Positions 36,141 to 46,309 of a stretch of DNA of 64,000 nt are shown one piece after another. The DNA lies in the NCBI RefSeq assembly GCF_000295935.2, contig NZ_ALWO02000023.1, positions 496,001 to 560,000 on the forward strand, given 5' to 3'. Position 1 is the first letter of the stretch; each line of letters starts with the position of its first letter. Source of the DNA: Indibacter alkaliphilus LW1 (GTDB lineage Bacteria; Bacteroidota; Bacteroidia; Cytophagales; Cyclobacteriaceae). Both the position numbers and the translations under genes were made by a program. Under the pieces are notes generated by a model. It was not told the DNA's origin. It did not search any database and was given only the letters and a program-made list of their open reading frames with translations.

Positions 36141-37253
36141 TTAAGATTTGGGAATGGTAAAATAAAATATGGATCCTTTACCGGGTTCTGATTCCAGCCA
36201 GATCTTACCTCCCCAGGAATCAATATGCTTTTTGGCTATAGAAAGCCCTATCCCAGTTCCGGAATATTCTTCCCGATTGTGCAAGCGCTGGAATATGACA
36301 AAAATCTTTTCAAAGAATTCGGGTTCTATACCTATCCCATTATCAGCAATGCTGATTTTCCAAAAGTCACCTGCATCTTCTGAATCCACACTCACCTCCG
36401 GCCTAACCCCCTCTTTGGTATACTTGATTGCATTATCCATGAGACAATGAAGGGTTTGAAGCATAGGAGCCTTGTAAGTTTCCACTACCGGAAGTGTACC
36501 CATATTGATTTTCACTCCTTTTTCGGTTATCAATCTGTTTCTGAGAATTTGATAATCTTCCAACAAGGAGTTAAGATTCACTTTTTCTAACTGTTCTGTC
36601 AATCTTCCTGCACGGGAATATTCAAGAAGGTCCAATATAATCTGCTTCATCCTCTTGGCCCCATCAGTTGCAAAATGAATGTACTGAAGTGCCCTATCAT
36701 CAAATTGATCCTGATATTTTCTTTTGAGTTGATCCAAAAAGCTCGTAATCATTCTCAAAGGCTCCTGCAAGTCATGAGATGCAATAAATGCAAATTGCTC
36801 TAATTGCTCATTTGAAGTTTCCAATTCATGGGCATGCAGCTTAAGAGATTCATTCAGTTTGAGAAGTTCTTTTTCGAAACTCTTTCTTTCTGTAATATCC
36901 GTCATGGCACCAATTACTCTCGTAACTTGACCTTTGGTATTTCTCAAAAACTTTGCCCGGTCCACTACAAAGGCATAAGAGCCATCTGTTTTTAAAAATC
37001 TATATTCTTCATACCAATCCTTTTGCCTAGGATCAGACATATATTTATCGACCTGACTGACAATATGCTCCCTATCTTCTTCATGGATCAGAGATAGCAA
37101 TAGTTCAAATGATGGCTTTATTTCTTCTGGATTATATCCAAATAAAGTATAGAATCCTTTTCCCCAAAAAAGTTGATCCTTGACCAAATCATAATCCCAA
37201 ATAGCGTCATTGGTTGCTTCTGTTACAATTTCAAAGCGTTCATTAGCTTCCAA
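36141..37253 (-). CDS. C-terminal kinase part of a frameshifted giant sensor kinase
   Basis: 370 residues in this frame, holding one PAS (about 5-125), HisKA with His160 (FIASHDLQEPLRMI) and HATPase (MDNAIKYT, ADNGIGI, GTGIGLSIAKK). The frame begins with TTG at 37253 and has no ATG until about residue 69, inside the PAS domain. Extended past the TTG, the frame reads IAEKKVLEANERFE and runs to an eight-A tract where the upstream 1374-residue frame ends (DVTEKK, stop). One added A joins the two into a typical PAS-to-PAS linker. I therefore treat it as the 3' part of the gene at 37268-41392, broken by sequencing error, mutation or slippage. Confidence 0.85.
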   Translation of the reverse strand: MEANERFEIVTEATNDAIWDYDLVKDQLFWGKGFYTLFGYNPEEIKPSFELLLSLIHEEDREHIVSQVDKYMSDPRQKDWYEEYRFLKTDGSYAFVVDRAKFLRNTKGQVTRVIGAMTDITERKSFEKELLKLNESLKLHAHELETSNEQLEQFAFIASHDLQEPLRMITSFLDQLKRKYQDQFDDRALQYIHFATDGAKRMKQIILDLLEYSRAGRLTEQLEKVNLNSLLEDYQILRNRLITEKGVKINMGTLPVVETYKAPMLQTLHCLMDNAIKYTKEGVRPEVSVDSEDAGDFWKISIADNGIGIEPEFFEKIFVIFQRLHNREEYSGTGIGLSIAKKHIDSWGGKIWLESEPGKGSIFYFTIPKS

Positions 37254-37267
37254 AACTTTTTTCTCAG

Positions 37268-40200
37268 CTATTTTTTTTCAGTTACATCCCTGAAAAACAC
37301 ACTGATCCCTTCAGGAGATGGGTACCCGCTAGCTTCATACCATTGATTTAACGGCTGAAAAAACTCCTCAAAATTTACTGGAGTTTGTGTTTGGAAGGCA
37401 CGCTCATATTGTTTGAAGAACTCCAATTCCTTGGCTAAAGGGAATTTATCCCACAAATTATTTCCTATAAGGTCCTCTCTTGGTATTCCTATAATTTCTT
37501 CTGCTCGCTTGTTCCAATAAGTGACATTCCAATCCTTATCCAAGGCGAAAAATGCATCGCCAATTCTTTCCAGGATTTTATTTTTCTCTTCAAAGGCCTT
37601 CATCAATCTCTGATCAGCCTCTTTTCTCAGTGTAATATCTCTAAAAAAAACTGTAAGACCTTCTTCCGAAGGATAGGCATTCACTTCTAGCCAAATGCCA
37701 TAATAATCTTCAAAAGAAATCGGCTTTCCTGTTTCCAAAACCTTATTGTAATTGGTGTAAGAAGGTAACGAAACAGCATCAGGAAAGACATCCCATAATC
37801 TCTTGCCAATCAATCGTTCCCGCTTCACACCTAAAAGATCCTCCGCAGATTTGTTCCAATAAGAAACAATGAAGTTTTTGTCAACCGTGAAAAACGCATC
37901 GGCTATACTTTCTATAATATTATTTTTTTCCAAATACGCCTTCTTCAGCATTTCAGCTGAAATTTTACGCTCTTGGATATTTCTGAAAAATACAGATATG
38001 CCACCACTGAAAGGGTAAACACTGATTTCGTACCAATTCTGATCTTTTCTTCTCAAATATTCAAAAGATTCAGATTGACCACTAGCCGCTACACGGTAAT
38101 ATGATTCTTCAAGGGCTGTTCCCAGTGCATTTGGGAAAACTTCCCAGATATTTTCACCAATGACTTCGGACTCCGTTTTACCAAGCAATTTTTCTGATTC
38201 CCTATTAAAATAAGTGAATTCCCAATTGCTATTAAGTGCATAAAAAGCATCAGAAATACTCCCCAAAATCTCCCGAATCTGAATTTCTAGAGATTTAGAA
38301 GCATGAATATCCTGAAAACTTCCAAAGATTTTAACACATTTGTTTTTAACCCGCTCATGCTTCCCTATGCATCTGATCCACTTCTCTTTTCCTGAGTTAG
38401 TGATTATTAAAAGTTCCTCATCAAATTCTATCCCCTCCTTTATCAATTTGTCAACTGCATTCTCGATTCGTCCTTTACTATCTGCCTCGTAAAACTCAAA
38501 TCCACCGGTAAGAGAAGGGTTGTAATGATCATCAACCTCCAAAATTTCCCTAGTCATAGGAGACCAATACATGGCGTCATTGTCTTCATTTAACAAATCC
38601 AATTCCCAGCTTCCGATTTTGGCCATTCCTGTAGCTTGTTCCAACAAAGCTTCATTTTTTGCTTCCTGAGTGATATCCAAAACCACTGAATTGAACGAAA
38701 CTGAACCGTCCGGTAAAAAATAAGGGGAACCATATCCTAAATGGGTTTTAACCTCCCCACTTGGCATCACATATTTCCAGCTTGCAGTCCATTTAGATTT
38801 GGATAGAATAGATTCCGTGATACTTTGGCTAACATCCTCAAAGTTGCCCCCTTCTCTGATTTGGTTCCAAACGAGCTGATTATTTTCCAAAACCTCATCA
38901 GGGCTGAATCCCCAAATTTCTACTGAACCTTTTGTCACATATTTCAATGTATCAGTGCTATCAGGGTAGATCAAATACTGAAATACTACTCCCGGTAGAT
39001 TATCTGCCAAAGATTGTAGGCGTACTTCCGCATCTTTTCTTTCGTGGATATCCTGAAAACTACCGTATACCCGTACACATTGCCCATCAACAAACTCCGC
39101 TGATCCTATGGACCTTACCCATCTTTCTCTCCTCTTGGCAGTAATCAATACAGCCTCAAAATCAAATGGCAATCCTGTTTCTATACAATGATTTACTTTA
39201 GCTTTTACTAAGCTCTTAAAATCTTCTCTGTAAAAGTTTATACCCGTTTCCAAATCAGGAATAAATGTATTTGGGTCTGTTTCATGAAGCTCATGCACAA
39301 GCTCAGACCAATAAACCTTATTTCTGGTAATATCAATTTCCCAGCTACCTATTTTAGCAAGGGTATTGGCCAGACGGTTTAATTCCCTTAGTTTTTTCTC
39401 TCCTGAGATATTTCTGGCAGTGGCATAGATCAAGCCTTCTTCCAAGCTGGAATTACTGGTCCAACTCAGCCAAATGATTTCACCACTCTTGGTGATGTAG
39501 CGATTTTCAAATTCTGATGTATTTAGGCCTGCTTTAAGCCTGCTTAAATCCTGGTTGGATATTTCCCTGTCCTCGGGATGAAGGAATTTTTTAAAAGTAG
39601 CATTGATGATTTCATCTTCATGATAACCCAATAGCTCACATCCGGCTTTATTGATTTTGAGAAATTTACCTTGGAGGTCTGTGATGCAGATAATATCAGG
39701 GATAGCATCGAATAGATGTTCCAGGTCGTTTTCCAACCTTTTGCGATTGATTTCTGAACCGATAAATTGCTCCAGTTGCTGGAAGATTTTGACATACTTT
39801 TGAAGGAAACTAAGCTCATGCTGGGTTCCTATTACCAATACACCTACAATTTTCTCATTACAAAGTAGAGGAATTCCAAGCGCTGAAGTGATTCCGGCTT
39901 TTTCAGCTGCCTCTTTTCGAATAAAATCTTCATGTTCATTTATTTCTTTCCATAGAAGCGCAGTTTGTTTTTCCCAAACTATGCCTGGTAGTCCTTCCCC
40001 TTGGTGAAAAGAAGTAATATCACTGCTTTCAATGTAAAACACTGCTGCTTTGGAAGTGGAAGCTTGGTGGGCAAACAACTGGATTTGGGAGTTTTCCAGA
40101 TTTGGCAACCACAACTCCACAAAATCAAATTTGCCGAACTCACTGACTGTTTGACAAAGTTCATTGGAAGCAATCATCAAATTGTTTTCAAACGAAAAAT

Positions 40201-41392
40201 CTTCATTGATTTGGTTCAGCAATTGATTCTCGAGTTCCTTGTTTTTTTGCTCTGTTACATCGCGTTCTATGGCAACCCAGTGCGTAAACCAACCCTTTTC
40301 ATTGGCAACAGGCGAAACCGAAAAATTAATCCAAAACTCCTCGCCATTTTTTTTGTAGTTTATTGTTGTGATTTCACAAGATTCCCAGTTTCTCAACGCA
40401 CGGCTAAGTCTAGATAATTCCTCTTGATCAGAGTTGGGACCTTGCAATATTCTAGGTGTTTTACCGATCACTTCCTCAGCAGTGTAACCTGTCATTTTAG
40501 TAAAGGCTTCATTGACATAAATGATCTTAGGCCCCGGCAGCTCAAAGGGCTCCGCTTCAGTGATCAAAATAGAGTCAGAAGTATTGGTAATGACACTTTC
40601 CAAAAGTTTCAACCGCTGCTCCTCATTTTTCTGGGGAGTAATATCTTCACAAATGGCTACAGTTCTGATAGGTTTGCCTTGTTCATCCCTTATAAAAGCC
40701 AGATGAAGACGAACCCATACGGTTGAGCCGTCCTTTTTAATATATCGCTTTTCATTTCTGTATTGAGATTCCCCTCGAACAGCTTTGCTGAATATTTCCC
40801 AGTCTTTCCCCCTATCATCAGGATGGGTCAAATCTACAAAACTCATATTCAGCAGCTCTTCTGTACTGTATCCGGTAATTGTCTCATAAAAAGCATTGAC
40901 CAAAATAATCTTACCGTTAGATGGGTCAACTTGTGCAATTCCCAAAGATGCAATGTCAAAAATAGTCTTGAATTTAGCTTCGCTTTTCCGTAACGCCTCT
41001 TCTGACTCCTTTAACTTTCTTAGCTGATCTTCTTGTTCTGATACATCTTGGCAGACAATCAACATACATTCTTTTCCCTGAAAACCTATTTTATGCCCAT
41101 TGATTTCCATTCTGATGAGTTCTGCATTCTTTTTTTGATGGGTAAATACTCCGAAAAAAATGCTGCCTTCCTTTTCATCTATCCCTTCATGGGCCATAAC
41201 CATTTTTTGAATCTCCTCCTTTGGGCGAAGATCCTTGATGGTCAGCCCCAAAAATTCGTCCTTGGAGTAACCGTAGTGATCAATTGCCGCTTGATTGACA
41301 TCCAAAATCTGATAAGTCTCCAAATCATAAACCCACGATGGAAGTGGATTTAAATAAAAAAGACTACTGTAGTCAGGTAATTTTTTTTCCAT
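37268..41392 (-). CDS. N-terminal multi-PAS/GAF part of the frameshifted giant sensor kinase
   Basis: 1374 residues. About ten PAS units with one GAF domain: PAS at 5-125, 130-255 and 258-390, GAF at about 395-550, then PAS at 555-680, 685-810, 815-940, 945-1075, 1080-1190, 1195-1285 and 1290-1374. The third has a LOV-like GKTPRILQGPNSD but Pro stands where the flavin-binding Cys should be, so photochemistry is not expected. The last three units share the pattern NxSAEDLLG/NKRAEEIIG with VFFRDI endings, suggesting internal duplication. No kinase domain is present before the stop at 37268; it continues in another frame at 36141-37253. Whole product would be about 1750 residues, with the Rcp1-type regulator as likely partner. 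Confidence 0.88.
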   Translation of the reverse strand: MEKKLPDYSSLFYLNPLPSWVYDLETYQILDVNQAAIDHYGYSKDEFLGLTIKDLRPKEEIQKMVMAHEGIDEKEGSIFFGVFTHQKKNAELIRMEINGHKIGFQGKECMLIVCQDVSEQEDQLRKLKESEEALRKSEAKFKTIFDIASLGIAQVDPSNGKIILVNAFYETITGYSTEELLNMSFVDLTHPDDRGKDWEIFSKAVRGESQYRNEKRYIKKDGSTVWVRLHLAFIRDEQGKPIRTVAICEDITPQKNEEQRLKLLESVITNTSDSILITEAEPFELPGPKIIYVNEAFTKMTGYTAEEVIGKTPRILQGPNSDQEELSRLSRALRNWESCEITTINYKKNGEEFWINFSVSPVANEKGWFTHWVAIERDVTEQKNKELENQLLNQINEDFSFENNLMIASNELCQTVSEFGKFDFVELWLPNLENSQIQLFAHQASTSKAAVFYIESSDITSFHQGEGLPGIVWEKQTALLWKEINEHEDFIRKEAAEKAGITSALGIPLLCNEKIVGVLVIGTQHELSFLQKYVKIFQQLEQFIGSEINRKRLENDLEHLFDAIPDIICITDLQGKFLKINKAGCELLGYHEDEIINATFKKFLHPEDREISNQDLSRLKAGLNTSEFENRYITKSGEIIWLSWTSNSSLEEGLIYATARNISGEKKLRELNRLANTLAKIGSWEIDITRNKVYWSELVHELHETDPNTFIPDLETGINFYREDFKSLVKAKVNHCIETGLPFDFEAVLITAKRRERWVRSIGSAEFVDGQCVRVYGSFQDIHERKDAEVRLQSLADNLPGVVFQYLIYPDSTDTLKYVTKGSVEIWGFSPDEVLENNQLVWNQIREGGNFEDVSQSITESILSKSKWTASWKYVMPSGEVKTHLGYGSPYFLPDGSVSFNSVVLDITQEAKNEALLEQATGMAKIGSWELDLLNEDNDAMYWSPMTREILEVDDHYNPSLTGGFEFYEADSKGRIENAVDKLIKEGIEFDEELLIITNSGKEKWIRCIGKHERVKNKCVKIFGSFQDIHASKSLEIQIREILGSISDAFYALNSNWEFTYFNRESEKLLGKTESEVIGENIWEVFPNALGTALEESYYRVAASGQSESFEYLRRKDQNWYEISVYPFSGGISVFFRNIQERKISAEMLKKAYLEKNNIIESIADAFFTVDKNFIVSYWNKSAEDLLGVKRERLIGKRLWDVFPDAVSLPSYTNYNKVLETGKPISFEDYYGIWLEVNAYPSEEGLTVFFRDITLRKEADQRLMKAFEEKNKILERIGDAFFALDKDWNVTYWNKRAEEIIGIPREDLIGNNLWDKFPLAKELEFFKQYERAFQTQTPVNFEEFFQPLNQWYEASGYPSPEGISVFFRDVTEKK

Positions 41393-41624
41393 GAATGTAC
41401 TGTGTCTTGGGGTGGATCTTTAGAAAAAAAGGTTTTGAAGAATTACTTTAATCTAAAGTAACTAAAACCCCACTAAAAAGAAACTTTGCAGTATGTATTT
41501 TGAATTTGAATTTAGATCAAGAATTGAAAAAGGCTATTACCAAAATTATTAAAATTCATTTTAAGCGGTGGAACCATGCCTCTTAATTTTTTAAATAATA
41601 GGAATTGGATAAACCGAACAATTC

Positions 41625-42638
41625 TCATTCCTTCAACCAATCAATCGCTGCTTCAATAAAATGATCCTTACCATCAATCTGATCCATCGAATGGGTCAGC
41701 AAAACATCCACCTCAACGCCAAACTCTATTTGGACATTATTCAGATCAACTGTTTGACTTCCTGAAAAACGGTAAGTCCAGCCATTGGGAAGTTCAGCAA
41801 AAACAGGGATACCTCCCCCGCCTCCCGTTTGGTCCCCAAACAAGCGTGCTTGGGGTATAGTCTTCATCATCTGTGCAAAAAAAGTAGTACTACTATAAGA
41901 CCTTCTGTTGGTCAGGACAGCAACTTTCCCGAGGTATTTTTCCCTTGAATTGGGACTGATCCTCAGAGGAGCCCAAGGTGTAAAGTCCGATCTACCGGGT
42001 CCGGTTTTAAAGCGCTGACTTGCATAGGTCACCTCCTCTTCAACAAAGCGGGAGCCAATGTTTAGCGCATTTTGAAGGTTACCCCCTCCATTGCTTCTGA
42101 CATCTATGATCAAACCCTCATGAAACTGCATCAGACGGATGATTTCGTCCATATGTTGTTGCGTAATATTACGCTCAAAAGAGCGGTAATTCACATACAA
42201 CATATTGTCAACACTTTGAGCAAGTAAGGGTCCAATGATACGGTAGTCAGTTTTCAAATATTGGTCAAATATCAGCTGCTCATCATAATACAATGGAAAA
42301 TCCTCATACCAGCTCCAGTTTCGTGAGCGGTTGAAAGTACTCAACAGATTCACATGTCCATCTTCCAATTCTGCCAACAAATTCCCAAGAATTTCAAACA
42401 ACTCAAATTGATCCAAACCCTCATGAATCAAAGGCGCATAGATCTGTTTTTGGAGCTCCCAGTCTATTTGTTTTTCTTCGAAAAAACTGTAGCGGTTATG
42501 GATGTCAGTCCATAAATGCTCAAATACCGCACTTGGGCTGACCTGAGGATCCTTGGGTTGGAGAATTTCTTCGCAGCTGCTCCCTATCAAAAGAAAAGTG
42601 AGGATCATCAACATTTTTAAATACTGACTGTTCATCAT
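41625..42638 (-). CDS. S41-family serine protease, lipoprotein
   Basis: 337 residues from the ATG at 42638, overlapping the stop codon of the upstream barrel gene by four bases (ATGA); a second ATG follows directly. Lipobox GSSC. The S41 fold is shown by DGHVNLL (about 92), the substrate loop IIDVRSNGGGNL and the nucleophile region RRSYSSTTFFAQMM, then DQTGGGGG. The family includes tail-specific proteases and tricorn core peptidases; this short form lacks a visible PDZ domain and is of the kind found exported in Bacteroidota. Translational coupling with the barrel protein suggests common function, for instance processing at the cell surface. Confidence 0.88.
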   Translation of the reverse strand: MMNSQYLKMLMILTFLLIGSSCEEILQPKDPQVSPSAVFEHLWTDIHNRYSFFEEKQIDWELQKQIYAPLIHEGLDQFELFEILGNLLAELEDGHVNLLSTFNRSRNWSWYEDFPLYYDEQLIFDQYLKTDYRIIGPLLAQSVDNMLYVNYRSFERNITQQHMDEIIRLMQFHEGLIIDVRSNGGGNLQNALNIGSRFVEEEVTYASQRFKTGPGRSDFTPWAPLRISPNSREKYLGKVAVLTNRRSYSSTTFFAQMMKTIPQARLFGDQTGGGGGIPVFAELPNGWTYRFSGSQTVDLNNVQIEFGVEVDVLLTHSMDQIDGKDHFIEAAIDWLKE

Positions 42639-43402
42639 AGTCTGAAATTTAACTGAAAGAAATAATGTCCCCCTGAGCGCTGTGACCGCTGGGCATTTTC
42701 CAAAGAGGTATAATGCCAACGGTAACCTAAACCGACTTCATTGCCATTGGATAATTGATAAAACAACTGATTCAACATACCCAAGTCATGTTGTTGAAAA
42801 GGCTGAAACAATCGGATAGACTGCATAAATGCATTGAAAGTAGACTGTTCGTGCAGAAAGGCATCCGGTGGGCTAGTGAGGTATGATGCGGAGAAAAGAA
42901 AACCTATGACCTGTATATGTGCCTGAGAAGCAAATCTCCACTGCTGATTCTTCCCAAAAAATGTCTGATAGCGGGCAGCAGGCCCAAAGGAAGTGTGGAA
43001 ATCAAACCTAGGATTAAAGTTTTGAGATTCCTGATAATTCCGCAAACTCAAAGCATTGTTATTGGACCAACCCAAGTTCAATTGTTCTGGCAGCCAATCA
43101 GGTTTATAAAAGGTATAAGTCATGATGCTGGCCTGAGTTGCCCTCATTTCAGCACCGAATTTATTTTGAAGGGGTAAACTGCTGTAATGGATATAAACCT
43201 CATCTGCTTTTTTTTCGCCTTCACTGGAAAAGCCCAAAGTAAATCCTGCATTGCTACCTTTGTACACCAAGGGAGAATATCCAAAATCCCTTTCCCATGT
43301 ATTTTGCGTGCCCGTGTTCAGCAGCAGGGTGTACTGCTTCTCTTGCCCAAATACAGTCCCTAACGAAAGGAAAAGGCAAATTGAAAAAAGAAAGTTTTTC
43401 AT
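42635..43402 (-). CDS. predicted outer-membrane beta-barrel protein
   Basis: 255 residues. Signal peptide to about VFGQ (residue 20). The remainder alternates aromatic and polar residues in about ten strand-like segments, for instance YTLLLNTGTQ, NAGFTLGFSS and ASIMTYTFY, and the chain ends in FFQLNFRL with a terminal aromatic-hydrophobic pattern typical of barrels. I do not recognise the family. It overlaps the S41 protease gene downstream by four bases. Confidence 0.65.
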   Translation of the reverse strand: MKNFLFSICLFLSLGTVFGQEKQYTLLLNTGTQNTWERDFGYSPLVYKGSNAGFTLGFSSEGEKKADEVYIHYSSLPLQNKFGAEMRATQASIMTYTFYKPDWLPEQLNLGWSNNNALSLRNYQESQNFNPRFDFHTSFGPAARYQTFFGKNQQWRFASQAHIQVIGFLFSASYLTSPPDAFLHEQSTFNAFMQSIRLFQPFQQHDLGMLNQLFYQLSNGNEVGLGYRWHYTSLENAQRSQRSGGHYFFQLNFRL

Positions 43403-43903
43403 GTTCTTTGTTTGTACTTCAAACTTAAGAACATCGAGAGATTTAAAACATGACTTTTGTCAAGGAAAAAAGTAATTATTACGGTTAGATTCAATTCTTA
43501 TCTGTCTTTTAAGGTTTATTTTCTAATTACCAAAAAAGAGAATAACGCTTGGAAAACCGATTTGAAAAAAAGTAATGTGTTTATCCGTAAAGCTGCGGGA
43601 AACCAAATTTCTTCTGATTGAAAAAGTCCGATGACGGTTGACCGATGTAGCCAAGAACTTTGTAATTCAGGTATTTTGTAGCAGGACACATTAAATAATT
43701 ATAGAGCGTTAAGATGATATCTTTAATTGCCTCATATTATTTAATATTTAAACTCCTAGGTCTCCGCCAAGCATTCGACTCATCAACCCCTATTCTGTTT
43801 TCTTCTTCAGAATTTTCATAAAAGCAAAGTAATAATTCTTGTATATAAGGTAAACAGCTTTTCGAGGTTGGTATAGGCAAAAGATTTCCAATTACTCATT
43901 TCA
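43403..43903. other. spacer without recognisable feature
   Basis: About 500 AT-rich bases between the start of the barrel gene and the end of permease 4. No open frame with coding character, no hairpin with a T-run and no copy of the repeats seen elsewhere. A promoter for the barrel-protease pair should lie at its left end, but I see no convincing one. Confidence 0.4.
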
Positions 43904-46309
43904 TCACTCACTCCTCAACCCATTCACTGTATTTCTATAAGCCGCTTTGAGGGCCTGAAAACCAACAACCGACAAGGTAACCAAAAGAGCCATCAGGATC
44001 ACGGTCAGAAAATTCCCTAATGCTATGGGGGTCCTATAAGCAAAGTTTTGCAACCATTCCTTGCCGAAATACCATGCCACCGGAGCTGCCAAAACTGATG
44101 CAATCATCACCAAAAGCATAAATTCCCTGGAAAGGGTATAAACAATTTGGTGTACTCCTGCACCCAATACCTTTCTGATACTCATTTCCTTGGATCGGGA
44201 TTCTATCATAAAGGAAACCAAGCCAAGTAATCCGATCAGTGAAATCAAAAGCGTGAGTCCTGCAAATAGCCGGAACATCTTGGCCATACGCAACTCTGCC
44301 TGATATAACCTTTCAAAGTCTTCATTCAGAAAAAAGTATTTGAAATCCATTCCTGTAAAATCATTGATCCATTTTTGATTTAGGGTCTCCAGAATGGCAG
44401 TGGTTTGGCTCGGTTCAAACCGAAGGGACAACCAATAAGAGTAATCAGGTGCCCAATCCATAGCAATCCCGTGAATAGACTGCTGTAGGCCTAGTTGGTG
44501 GTAATCCCGCACTACTCCTATCACTGTTCCCTGAGGTGTAGTGGAGGGTGAAACAATTTTCTGACCCAAGGCTTCTTCGGGACTGTCCCATCCAAACTGC
44601 CTGACTGCCCTTTCATTCAACACAAGGCCTTCGGTACGGTCCGTTTCCCGCTCAGGATCGAAAAACCTTCCTGCCACCAAGTCCAAGTTAAGGGTACTTA
44701 GGTAATCCTCATCTACTGCCAAGTACTCTACCGAAACAGGGTTCTCGGCTTCTCTGCCATCAGGATAAGCAATTTGACCGATCCATCCCGGTCTGCCCGG
44801 GATACCATTACTATATGTCACACTTTGGATACCGGAAATATTTCCCAGCTCGTATTTCAGACTTTCAATCCGGCTTTTTTCGAGCTTTGATGCATTGATT
44901 ACCAAAATTTCATCCTTGGCAAAGCCAAGTTCCTTCTGCTGCATAAAGTCCAGCTGATTGAGCACAACCAGGGTACCTAAAGCCAACGAAACAGAAATAA
45001 AAAACTGAAACACCACCAGGGCTTTTCTAAGGTTAGGACCAGTACCACCAGGATTAAATTTGCCCTTCAGGATCTTCACCGGCTGGAGACCGGAAAGGTG
45101 CAATGATGGATAATATCCTGCAAATAGACTTATCAAAATAAGTAAAGCCAATATTCCCAAAATAATTTCAGGCTTTAACAGGCTGTTCAATTGATACGTT
45201 TTATTGACTAATTCATTGAAAACAGGCATCATCATACTGGCAAGAAAAACTGCGATCAAAAGCCCAAAAAGTGTCAATACAAAAGCTTCTGTCATAAACT
45301 GGGTAATCAGTGCCATCCTGGTCGAACCTACTACTTTTCGCAACCCAACCTCCTTGAAGCGATCTACTGACCGTGCAGTAGAAAGATTGATAAAATTGAT
45401 ACAGGCCAATAAAATGGTGAAAAGACAAATCCCTAAAACCATATAAACACGGTCTATACTTCCCAGTGTTCCAAGTGGATTACCTGCTTCTGAACGCAGG
45501 TAAATATCCTTCATGGGTTCAAATTTCAAAAAGGCTTCAGCTCCCCATGATCGCATCATATCTCCCACATGGTCCATGTAAACTGACTTGGCTTTATCCT
45601 TGAAAGCTTCAGCGTCTGTTCCTTCACGAAGCATGAGGTAGTTGGTCATATTGATATTTCCCCAACCTGCCATATAATCTTCCATTCCTATAAGCCTTTC
45701 AAAGGTAGATTGGGAAAGGAGTACTTCAAATTGAATATGAGAGTTTTCAGGGGCGTCCTTTACCACAGCACCAACTTTTACTGCTATGCTATCTGCCAGA
45801 AAAAACTCTTTTCCCAAACCGTCCTGCCCTTTGAATATAAGGCTTTCCATACTTTCAGTGATGACGGCCTGATAAGGCTGTGATAAAGCTGCTGATGGGG
45901 ATCCCTTCATTTGTTCAAATGAAAAAACATCAAAAAAAGACTCAGTGACATAGGCCATTCTTGGACTGAGTGTTTCCTCTTCTGTCTTGATATCTAACTT
46001 AGGCCAAGTAATGGTATAAATCACATTTTCAACTTCCGGAAAATCTGACTCCAGGATTTTACCTACAGGCCATCCATTGGTGCTATTATAACTTTCATTT
46101 CCTGATTTGGCATCTACAAAAACTGTATTGACCCGATAAATTCTATCACCATTTTCATGAAAATTGTCATAGGAAAATTCATCCAAAGCATAGACCAACA
46201 TAAAAATCCCACCAGTTAGTCCCAAGGCAAGACTGAGGATATTGATAATGGAAAAAGCCTTCCTCTTTTTGAGGTTTCTCAGCGCGATTTTGATATAATT
46301 TTTCAACAT
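43904..46309 (-). CDS. FtsX/MacB-type ABC permease 4
   Basis: 801 residues, beginning MLKNYIKIALRNLKKRKAF. Two FtsX cores with VDRFKEVGLRKVVGS in the first and SRSKEMSIRKVLGA in the second; the terminal signature RNTVNGLRSE has lost the usual Pro, a small deviation from the other five. The spacer upstream (46310-46636) is pyrimidine-rich and shows no sigma-54-like element with activator site, so the gene may depend on read-through from permease 5 or on another promoter. Confidence 0.93.
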   Translation of the reverse strand: MLKNYIKIALRNLKKRKAFSIINILSLALGLTGGIFMLVYALDEFSYDNFHENGDRIYRVNTVFVDAKSGNESYNSTNGWPVGKILESDFPEVENVIYTITWPKLDIKTEEETLSPRMAYVTESFFDVFSFEQMKGSPSAALSQPYQAVITESMESLIFKGQDGLGKEFFLADSIAVKVGAVVKDAPENSHIQFEVLLSQSTFERLIGMEDYMAGWGNINMTNYLMLREGTDAEAFKDKAKSVYMDHVGDMMRSWGAEAFLKFEPMKDIYLRSEAGNPLGTLGSIDRVYMVLGICLFTILLACINFINLSTARSVDRFKEVGLRKVVGSTRMALITQFMTEAFVLTLFGLLIAVFLASMMMPVFNELVNKTYQLNSLLKPEIILGILALLILISLFAGYYPSLHLSGLQPVKILKGKFNPGGTGPNLRKALVVFQFFISVSLALGTLVVLNQLDFMQQKELGFAKDEILVINASKLEKSRIESLKYELGNISGIQSVTYSNGIPGRPGWIGQIAYPDGREAENPVSVEYLAVDEDYLSTLNLDLVAGRFFDPERETDRTEGLVLNERAVRQFGWDSPEEALGQKIVSPSTTPQGTVIGVVRDYHQLGLQQSIHGIAMDWAPDYSYWLSLRFEPSQTTAILETLNQKWINDFTGMDFKYFFLNEDFERLYQAELRMAKMFRLFAGLTLLISLIGLLGLVSFMIESRSKEMSIRKVLGAGVHQIVYTLSREFMLLVMIASVLAAPVAWYFGKEWLQNFAYRTPIALGNFLTVILMALLVTLSVVGFQALKAAYRNTVNGLRSE

